Shown here one piece after another: positions 1-5,685 of a stretch of DNA of 9,365 nucleotides; within the stretch, counting starts at the first letter, position 1, and each line of letters opens with the position of its first letter. The stretch covers positions 1 through 9,365 of the forward strand of contig JBKHHU010000144.1 in NCBI GenBank assembly GCA_046539045.1, read 5' to 3'. The position numbers and the translations under genes are program-made. Source of the DNA: JBKHHU01 sp046539045. GTDB lineage: Bacteria; Planctomycetota; Phycisphaerae; SM23-33. Below the pieces are notes generated by a model. The model worked only from the letters and a program-made list of their open reading frames with translations, made no database searches and was not told the DNA's origin.

Positions 1-23
1 AGGTTCGAATCCTCTCGGGCGTA
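1..23 (+). tRNA. 3' end of a tRNA, probably tRNA-Arg (partial)
   Basis: The window opens inside a tRNA. The T loop TTCGAAT lies at 4-10, the 3' strand of the T stem (CCTCT) at 11-15, the 3' strand of the acceptor stem (CGGGCGT) at 16-22 and a discriminator A at 23. A 3' CCA is not encoded, because the next bases are TTTTTCA, so CCA would have to be added by the nucleotidyltransferase. The pattern GAGGTTCGAATCCTCTCGGG followed by an acceptor end resembles bacterial tRNA-Arg genes of the ACG/CCG type. The anticodon is outside the window, so the isotype is an inference from resemblance. Confidence 0.7.
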
Positions 24-210
24 TTTTTCATGCGCTAGCTGCGACGACCTTCAGCATTCATTGCAGTTCATTCCCTCAACAGCCAACCGGGAGGATATGG
101 ACCTCCCAGCCCCTGCGATAGGGTCATCGCCGGCCCCGAATTTCGGAACATTCCCCTCAAGCCCCTCGTTTTGTCCATAGAAGCGCTATTATGATCTGGA
201 AACGAGGCCG

Positions 211-846
211 ATGATGGTAAACGTGGTCTACACAACCGTAGCCGTCGTGGCGGGTGTGAGCATTGCTGTGGCGACCCTCGCCACCGGCATTTCGGGATAT
301 CAGGAGTATCAGAAAGCCATGGCAGAGAATACGAAACCAGCCGGCGAGGAAACACCGGACGGTACGGAGAAGGCAACATTTGCAGCGGGGTGCTTCTGGG
401 GTGTGGAACATTCTTTCCAACACGTGCCCGGCGTCAAGACGGTTACCAGCGGGTATACCGGGGGGCACGTGGACAACCCTTCATACCGCCAGGTCTGCTC
501 CGACCGTACCGGCCACGCCGAGGCTGTGAGAGTGGTATACGACCCGGAGGAAGTGTCCTACGAGGAGTTGCTGGACGTGTTCTGGCAGATCCACAACCCG
601 ACCACGCCCAACCGCCAGGGACCGGATGTTGGCTCGCAGTACCGCTCAGCCGTGTTCTACCACAACGAATCGCAGGAGCAGGCGGCTCGCGCGAAGAAGC
701 AGGAATTGGAAGAATCCGGGCAGTTCAACCGGCCGGTCGTAACCGAGATCAGCCCGGCTTCGACTTTCTGGGAAGCCGAGGAATACCATCAGGACTACTA
801 CAAGAAGCACGGGAAAGGAAACTGTCCCGTGGGCTTCAGCCTGTAG
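211..846 (+). CDS. msrA: Peptide-methionine (S)-S-oxide reductase MsrA, membrane-anchored
   Basis: MsrA reduces the S-epimer of methionine sulfoxide in oxidised proteins or free methionine. The reductase domain spans about residues 54-211. It carries the family's GCFWG signature with nucleophilic Cys61 and the nearby Glu66, the block VCSDRTGHAEAV (95-106), and DVGSQYRSAVFY. Cys205 in the C-terminal NCPVGFSL is the best candidate resolving cysteine; its context resembles the CPVG tail of animal MsrA. Residues 5-28 form a hydrophobic helix followed by a polar linker (about 30-53) with no obvious lipobox, so the enzyme is probably an N-terminally anchored envelope protein with the catalytic domain outside the membrane (inference). 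Two ATGs lie in tandem at 211 and 214. The GAGG at 204-207 is 3 bases from the first and 6 from the second, so the second may be the true start. It is flanked by the tRNA end upstream and converges with the oxidoreductase downstream, so it looks monocistronic. Confidence 0.95.
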   Translation: MMVNVVYTTVAVVAGVSIAVATLATGISGYQEYQKAMAENTKPAGEETPDGTEKATFAAGCFWGVEHSFQHVPGVKTVTSGYTGGHVDNPSYRQVCSDRTGHAEAVRVVYDPEEVSYEELLDVFWQIHNPTTPNRQGPDVGSQYRSAVFYHNESQEQAARAKKQELEESGQFNRPVVTEISPASTFWEAEEYHQDYYKKHGKGNCPVGFSL

Positions 847-918
847 CTTGATTTCGCAGCTGCAGCGGACGGTTGCAGAAGGGGGCATACCTGGCGCGCC
901 TTCATTCTGCGCCGTCGA

Positions 919-1914
919 TTACAGTTCCATGAAGGCTCCGGCGTCGCCGGCGTCCCTCATTTTGAGGCATACTTCCGTCATCCGGAACGAATCTGCCGTC
1001 GTGACGATGCCTTCGCTGTCCGAAGCGATGGAATCCACGAAGTCGCCGAACAGATCACGATGGGCCGGCAACTCCAGTTCCCGCGTATCTCCATTGGTCA
1101 TGAGGATTGCCCGCGAGGCATCGTCCACGACCTCGATACTGCCCTTTTCGCCGACGATGCGCAGCCGGTCGTCGCCCCAGGTGCGGTTGCCGTCGCCAGG
1201 CCAAGGGCGAAGATAGTCGTAGCTGATCACGGCCGTCCCGCCGCCCTCGAATTCGAACACGGCCCCGCCGTTGTCTTCCATCCCGGGGTGCGTCGGATGT
1301 GCCTGGTTGGACTCAACGGCTGCGACGCGACGATAGTCCAGCCCGGTGCAGTAATGAACGAAATCCACGGCGTGAATTGCCTGCCACAACGCGCTGCCGC
1401 CGTAGGTCTCCCGTTTCTTGTAGTAGTCGTCGCGTTTGTTGAACGGGTACGACTTCTGGCCAAACGCCAGAATCGGCCGACCGATCAGCCCCTCCCGGAC
1501 GGCCTGCCTCGTCGCCTGGAACACCGGCCAGGTCCGCATCTCCAGCATCGCGCAGATCCGGACCGACTTCTCATCCACAGCACGCCGCAGCGCCGCCAGG
1601 TCCTCGTGGTTGGTCGCCAGGGGTTTCTCGGAGCAAACGTGCAGGCCGCGATCGACGGCCTCTAGCGACGCCTCCGCCATCCGATACAACGGCATGCAGA
1701 CGCCGGCGACGTCGGCATCGATCTCCTCGAGCATCCGGCGATAGTCATCGTAGACTTTCAGTCCCTTTGGGACCATCTCCGGATCCTGAAGGAACGGCAT
1801 CGGGTCGTCCGGGCCCCACTTGGCGGCGGCGACGAGTTCCAGATCATCCCTGCGGGCCACGGAGTTGAGCACGATGCCCGCATGGCCGTACGAACCGATC
1901 AACACGATTCTCAT
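919..1914 (-). CDS. Gfo/Idh/MocA-family oxidoreductase
   Basis: This is an NAD(P)-dependent sugar or cyclitol dehydrogenase-like protein of about 331-333 residues, a normal family length. Numbering from the upstream ATG at 1920, residues 4-15 (RIVLIGSYGHAG) form the first strand and nucleotide-binding loop of a Rossmann fold, with Ser in place of a Gly of the usual GxGxxG. The family's EKP motif is at 98-100 (CSEKPLATN); its Lys normally takes part in catalysis. HAVD at 183-186 matches the conserved HxxD catalytic pair of the C-terminal alpha/beta domain. The substrate cannot be read from sequence. On start choice, a GGAG (1922-1925) sits only 1 base from the ATG at 1918-1920 but 7 bases from the ATG at 1912-1914, so the latter is preferred. 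It follows the histidine kinase on the same strand after about 155 bases, too far to assume an operon, and converges with msrA. No convincing terminator was seen in the 72-base gap to msrA. Confidence 0.9.
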   Translation of the reverse strand: MRIVLIGSYGHAGIVLNSVARRDDLELVAAAKWGPDDPMPFLQDPEMVPKGLKVYDDYRRMLEEIDADVAGVCMPLYRMAEASLEAVDRGLHVCSEKPLATNHEDLAALRRAVDEKSVRICAMLEMRTWPVFQATRQAVREGLIGRPILAFGQKSYPFNKRDDYYKKRETYGGSALWQAIHAVDFVHYCTGLDYRRVAAVESNQAHPTHPGMEDNGGAVFEFEGGGTAVISYDYLRPWPGDGNRTWGDDRLRIVGEKGSIEVVDDASRAILMTNGDTRELELPAHRDLFGDFVDSIASDSEGIVTTADSFRMTEVCLKMRDAGDAGAFMEL

Positions 1915-2069
1915 AGTCATTCTCCAAGGGAGAGCGAACAGAACGCCACGCGATTCCGGGAACCAATTGTGGTCAATACCGGAGAGAATGCAACCGGGGT
2001 CGACGGACGACTGCGCAACGGGCCACTCCAGCGGCCGGAATCGAGAAAGAGGGAATGACCGGCAGGAAG

Positions 2070-4457
2070 TCAGGCTTCCCTGTCTTTGACCGCCCGAGCC
2101 CGGGAAGGCGCGTGGCCGCCGTCCAGCACCCGTTTGAGTTCGCGGGTCAGGGCGGCTGGGGTGTACGGCTTGGGCACGAAGCCCGCGGCCCCTGTCCGCA
2201 TGAGGTGCGATACGCCATCGTCCCCGTTGTACCCGGAAGCGAGAATGATGGGAATAGAGCGGTCGATCTGCAGCATCCGCTTCAAGGCCGTAGCGCCGCT
2301 CATGTGGGGCATGGTGAGGTCCAGTATCACCGCATCGATCTCGTGTCGACGTTTCCGGAAGCAGGTCAGGCCCTTCAGCCCGTCCTCGCAGAGAATGACG
2401 CGATAGCCGAAACGCTCCAGCATGCGGGCGACATACTTGCGAACGATCTGCTCATCTTCGACGACCAGAATCGTGCCGGAGCCGTGCACGCCGCTGTCGC
2501 CGTCGTCGAGAGAGTCGCTGCGGGCATCCTTGTCCTGCTCAACCACCGGCAGCAGAATCCGGAATGTCGTGCCCTTGCCGGGCGTGCTTTCCATCTGGAT
2601 CCTGCCGTTGTGGTTCTCCACCGACCCGTACACGCCCGCCAGCCCGAGTCCCGATCCCTCTCCCACGGCCTTGGTGGTGAAGAACGGCTCGAAGACCCGC
2701 TCATGCAGTTCCTGCGGAATACCGACACCGGTGTCGGTGATGGACAGCTCGATGGCCCGGCCGGGACTACTTCCCGAAGCATCCGGCGACGGATCGAACG
2801 GTACGTTTCGCGAGACGAACAGCAGCCTTCCGCCGTCGGGCATGGCATCCCGCGCGTTGATCGCCAGATTCAGCAGTGCGTTCTGGATCTGCGTTGAGTC
2901 GCCTTCAATGATTGACTCCTCCGCCTGAAGATCCAGCCGCAGGTCGATGCGCTTGTCCAGGGTATGTCGCAGCAGCCTGACGGTCTCATGGACGGAATCG
3001 TGCAGATCGAACCGTGTCACCTGCAATTTACCTTTCCTGCCGAACGCGAGCAGTTGAGCGGTCAGATCGGCCGCCCGATCCGAAGCCTGTACGATCTGCC
3101 CGACCAGGTCGGATTCGTCCGAACCCTCCTCGATCCCCATGCGGAGTAATTCGGCGTTTCCGCGGATGGCGGTGAGGATGTTGTTGAAGTCGTGAGCGAC
3201 TCCACCCGCCAACTGCCCGATGGCCTCCATCTTCATCTTCTGCCGCATCTGCTCTTCGAGCGCTTCCCGTTCGGATTCGGCCCGCTTGCGTTCCTTGATC
3301 TCGGTTTCGAGACTCTTGCGGTATTCCTCAAGACGCGCCATGAACGAATTGAAGTACTTGGCCAAGGCACCCACTTCGTCTCGCGAACGCACTTCGACAC
3401 GGGAACTGAGGTCACCGGCCGCTCCCGTGCGGAAACGGGTGGTCAGCGTCCGCAGAGGGCTGGCGATGTGGTCGCTGAGTTTCCAACTGATCAGGCCGGT
3501 CAGCAGCAATGCGATGACGAGCGTACCGAGAAACAGCGATCGCAGTTTGTCCAGCGGCGCGTAGAACTCGTCGGCGTAACTGCTGGAGGCGACAATCCAG
3601 TCGAATTCCGGAATGTACCGAAAGACGGCCAGCTTCATTCGGGGACGTTCATCCGTTGGAGTCTGCCAGCGATAGAAGATCATGCCGTTTCGCCGCTCGA
3701 TCATCTCGCGGACGAATGGCCTACCGTCGACATCTTTCTCGTCTTTGAAGTTGCCCGTGAGCGTCGGGTGGAGAACCGCTTCGCCGTCGCTGTCGAAAAT
3801 GTATGGATAGCCGGTATCTCCGAAACGAACGTGGTGGATCGTCTCCCGGAAATCGTGCACCTTGACCAGCTCGATAAACTCCTCCCGGTAGGAAGAAGCG
3901 GAGATGATCCAATCCCACGGTTCGAAATAGACCATGTACAACGCCTTCGGCCGCAATTTCGTCTCGCCCGGATTCTTCCAGTCGTATTCGATATAGCCTT
4001 CGCGGAGTTCAATCTGCTTCTGGATGAACTTGAGATCGGAGTAATCGGTTCCGACCACGCTCGGACGGGGGTGCACCACGGCGACGCCCCTGCTGTTGAT
4101 GCAGTAGACGTACCCGGTTGAGCCGATCCGCTGGTTGAGCAGGAATTCCTCTGCCCGCCTTCGGGCCTCCTGCTCCGTCACTTCGCCGGCGATAAACTGG
4201 AGGTACAGGTGACGGACGACGTCGCGAGCACTTTCCGCATCGGCCCTCAGGCTGTTGCGGATGGAGAGATCCGCGGAGATCTTCACCATATTGAGGATGC
4301 CTTCAGACGACGTGCGCAACTCGCTGGCGATGTTCTCCCGGATCTGATCGCGCACGTATAGATAGGCTGCTGTGCTGCTGGCAGAGAAGATCAGCATGAA
4401 CAGCAGCGAGTAGCTCAACATCAGCTTATAGCGAATTGGCAGGTCTCTCAGCTTCAT
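2070..4457 (-). CDS. Hybrid sensor histidine kinase/response regulator with tandem Cache-like sensor
   Basis: This is a 795-residue inner-membrane hybrid kinase. TM1 is at about 12-33 and TM2 at about 306-325, enclosing a periplasmic region with two related Cache-type modules: RIGSTGYVYCIN...VVHP...DWIISASSY at about 110-190 and RFGDTGYPYIFD...VLHP...DWIVASSSY at about 211-294. A HAMP linker (about 326-380) and a coiled coil (about 376-410) follow. The H box is GGVAHDFNN with phosphoacceptor His422. The ATPase domain has the N box (about N530/N534), G1 DTGVGI (575-580) and G2 GSGLGLAG (601-608). A receiver domain follows at about 661-780, with acidic Glu667-Glu669, phosphoacceptor Asp713, Ser741 and Lys763. 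All catalytic residues are present, so it should autophosphorylate and relay His422 to Asp713. There is no DNA-binding or enzymatic output domain and no response-regulator gene beside it, so its final partner is unknown. The Cache ligand (often a small organic acid or amino acid in the family) is not predictable. The Shine-Dalgarno before the ATG is weak. Confidence 0.95.
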   Translation of the reverse strand: MKLRDLPIRYKLMLSYSLLFMLIFSASSTAAYLYVRDQIRENIASELRTSSEGILNMVKISADLSIRNSLRADAESARDVVRHLYLQFIAGEVTEQEARRRAEEFLLNQRIGSTGYVYCINSRGVAVVHPRPSVVGTDYSDLKFIQKQIELREGYIEYDWKNPGETKLRPKALYMVYFEPWDWIISASSYREEFIELVKVHDFRETIHHVRFGDTGYPYIFDSDGEAVLHPTLTGNFKDEKDVDGRPFVREMIERRNGMIFYRWQTPTDERPRMKLAVFRYIPEFDWIVASSSYADEFYAPLDKLRSLFLGTLVIALLLTGLISWKLSDHIASPLRTLTTRFRTGAAGDLSSRVEVRSRDEVGALAKYFNSFMARLEEYRKSLETEIKERKRAESEREALEEQMRQKMKMEAIGQLAGGVAHDFNNILTAIRGNAELLRMGIEEGSDESDLVGQIVQASDRAADLTAQLLAFGRKGKLQVTRFDLHDSVHETVRLLRHTLDKRIDLRLDLQAEESIIEGDSTQIQNALLNLAINARDAMPDGGRLLFVSRNVPFDPSPDASGSSPGRAIELSITDTGVGIPQELHERVFEPFFTTKAVGEGSGLGLAGVYGSVENHNGRIQMESTPGKGTTFRILLPVVEQDKDARSDSLDDGDSGVHGSGTILVVEDEQIVRKYVARMLERFGYRVILCEDGLKGLTCFRKRRHEIDAVILDLTMPHMSGATALKRMLQIDRSIPIILASGYNGDDGVSHLMRTGAAGFVPKPYTPAALTRELKRVLDGGHAPSRARAVKDREA

Positions 4458-4500
4458 TTTCGTCCATTGCAGGACAAGGTAGATCCCGTGGCAGGTTCGC

Positions 4501-4506
4501 CTTATA
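4501..4506 (-). promoter_or_regulatory. Candidate -10 element for the hybrid kinase
   Basis: On the minus strand the bases read TATAAG, five of six matches to TATAAT. This would place transcription initiation near 4494, giving a leader of roughly 37 bases before the kinase ATG. No good -35 element sits at 16-18 bases; a TTGAAA exists further upstream at a spacing that is too long. The palindrome at 4521-4533 would cover the spacer and upstream part of such a promoter. This is inference from consensus only, and sigma-70 rules may not hold well in this phylum. Confidence 0.25.
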
Positions 4507-4586
4507 GACGATCCGGATTGCTGATACGATCAGTCTTTCAAAATATCCTGCAGCCGGAACCAGGGAAGAAGATAAACTGCCCTCCC

Positions 4587-4616
4587 TTGCCGATAGTCGC
4601 TCCGGGGCGACATTAT
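4587..4616 (+). promoter_or_regulatory. Weak sigma-70-like promoter candidate for aat
   Basis: TTGCCG at 4587-4592 and CATTAT at 4611-4616 each match four of six consensus positions and are separated by 18 bases. They would start a transcript near 4623, about 32 bases ahead of the aat ATG. The match is weak and is offered only as the best candidate in this gap. Confidence 0.2.
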
Positions 4617-4654
4617 GTGGGAATCGAACGGGTATTTGCAGGCTTAACTTTACC

Positions 4655-5281
4655 ATGAAAAACGGAAACTCAACAATATTAGGACAGCTTGGGCCGGAAA
4701 TTCTACTCAACTGCTATGCGAACGGTATTTTTCCGATGGTCGAAGACGGGCAGCTGTATTGGTTCAGTCCGGACCCGCGGGGGGTGCTGCCGATGGATGG
4801 AAGCCTGCACGTGCCGCGGCGGCTTCGCAGGACGCTGCGCGGCCCGAAATTCCAGACCACGCGTAATGTGTGCTTCGAAAGAGTGATGCGCTGCTGCGCC
4901 ACCTGCGGGACGGGACGGGACCAGGGAACGTGGATCTCTCCGGAGATGATCAGCGCATACGCGCAGCTGCACGAGCTGGGATTCGCAGTCAGTTTCGAGA
5001 CCTGGCACGCCGGGCGGGTGGACGACGGCAATCCGGTCGGCGGGCTTTATGGAGTGGCCATCGGAAAAGCCTTTTTCGGCGAGAGCATGTTCCATACGGT
5101 CACGGACGCGGGGAAGATGGCCCTGGTTCGCAGCGTCGAGTTCCTGCGACAGGAGGGCTTCCGCCTGTACGACATCCAGTGGACCACGCCGAACCTGAAG
5201 CGGTACGGCGCTTACGAGATCTCGCGACACGAGTACCTCCGGCGTCTTGCCGAAGCGACCAAGCCGGCGCTCCAAGAGTAG
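4655..5281 (+). CDS. aat: Leucyl/phenylalanyl-tRNA-protein transferase
   Basis: Aat transfers Leu or Phe from charged tRNA to the N-terminus of proteins that begin with basic residues, marking them for ClpS/ClpAP-type degradation (bacterial N-degron pathway); it is cytoplasmic. Family blocks in order are YANGIFPM (21-28), WFSPDPRGVLP (36-46), GTWISPEMISAY (91-102), HELGFAVSFETW (106-117), GGLYGVAIGKAFFGESMFH (129-147) and LYDIQW (171-176). Glu143 of GESMF and Asp173/Gln175 of DIQ align with E156, D186 and Q188 of the E. coli enzyme, which are implicated in catalysis. At 208 residues it is shorter than the E. coli protein (234): the N-terminal extension is missing and the usual GGDL-type segment is degenerate. 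A Cys cluster (Cys80, Cys81, Cys84) precedes the TWI block, where relatives usually have one Cys. No strong Shine-Dalgarno precedes the ATG. It diverges from the kinase and converges with the cupin gene 52 bases downstream. Confidence 0.95.
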   Translation: MKNGNSTILGQLGPEILLNCYANGIFPMVEDGQLYWFSPDPRGVLPMDGSLHVPRRLRRTLRGPKFQTTRNVCFERVMRCCATCGTGRDQGTWISPEMISAYAQLHELGFAVSFETWHAGRVDDGNPVGGLYGVAIGKAFFGESMFHTVTDAGKMALVRSVEFLRQEGFRLYDIQWTTPNLKRYGAYEISRHEYLRRLAEATKPALQE

Positions 5282-5333
5282 AGTGAATGATCCGGCGGAA
5301 CAACCTCCCCGACTTCCATCGTCCGAGGGCCAA

Positions 5334-5654
5334 TCAGGAATCCTCTACCAGCAGCAGTTGCACCCCACCCTCGCCGGGGTGGAACTTGTGGCGGTACAAC
5401 ATTCCGCTGAGGATGAACATCCCCTCGCCTGGTTTGAACGCCTCCTGGCCCGTTTCGAACTCCACGGTCATGTCCCCTTCCAGGACCAGTCCGATGTGGC
5501 CGGTCTCGCACCAGTCTGCCGGCGAGTAATCCGGGTGCAGCAACACCAGCCGAAAGCGCTTCCTGCCATTGACGCGCGCCTTCTGACGCAGCCCCGGCTG
5601 GGGCGACTCCCATTCGATATCATCCCAGATCACTTTGCAGGTCGGCAATTCCAT
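5334..5654 (-). CDS. Small cupin-domain protein, last gene of the terpenoid operon
   Basis: This is a 106-residue single-domain cupin. The beta-barrel signature is GHIGLVLEGDMTVEF (52-66), a variable inter-motif region and then FKPGEGMFILSGMLYRHKF (73-91). The classical HxH of cupin motif 1 is not visible; Cys49, Glu50, His53, His89 and His92 are candidate metal ligands, so metal binding and catalysis are uncertain. No signal peptide is evident. The frame stays open upstream to 5813, but the ATG at 5652-5654 is chosen because the cupin fold starts there and a GGGAG (5659-5663) sits 4 bases before it, whereas the upstream part overlaps the cyclase coding region. It begins 31 bases after the cyclase stop on the same strand, so co-transcription is very likely. 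A role as a small isomerase, dioxygenase or sensor acting on the pathway product is possible but not shown. Confidence 0.85.
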   Translation of the reverse strand: MELPTCKVIWDDIEWESPQPGLRQKARVNGRKRFRLVLLHPDYSPADWCETGHIGLVLEGDMTVEFETGQEAFKPGEGMFILSGMLYRHKFHPGEGGVQLLLVEDS

Positions 5655-5685
5655 GGCTCTCCCTTTTGATCGGTGCCGCCCGAGC

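Larger units (their letters stand above)
4458..4654. promoter_or_regulatory. Divergent intergenic region between the hybrid kinase and aat
   Basis: These roughly 197 bases separate two genes transcribed away from each other, so they must hold both promoters unless transcription enters from further upstream. The stretch is visibly more AT-rich than its surroundings. No ORF in it has a recognisable product. A 13-base palindrome, CTGAT-ACG-ATCAG, occupies 4521-4533 and is a candidate operator. Individual promoter candidates are listed separately. Confidence 0.55.

Noticed and set aside
1..210. tRNA 3' end considered as an integration (att) site for a mobile island.
   Set aside because: No integrase, no direct repeat of the tRNA end elsewhere in the window that I could see, and the following genes are housekeeping-like.
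847..918. Possible bidirectional terminator between the convergent msrA and oxidoreductase genes.
   Set aside because: Only a 5-bp repeat (CTGCA/TGCAG) was found, with no T-tract on either side.
1060..1665. A 201-codon plus-strand frame opposite the Gfo/Idh/MocA gene.
   Set aside because: It is antisense to a clear family member with Rossmann, EKP and HxxD motifs; its own product has no recognisable feature.
2065..2079. Inverted repeat GGAAG-TCAGG-CTTCC around the kinase stop codon, considered as a terminator.
   Set aside because: Only five pairs, the stop codon lies within it, and no U-tract follows on the minus strand.
2055..2897. A 280-codon plus-strand frame, plus a 309-codon one at 3192-4121, opposite the histidine kinase.
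   Set aside because: Both are shadows of the kinase, whose domains account for the full minus-strand frame with all catalytic motifs intact.
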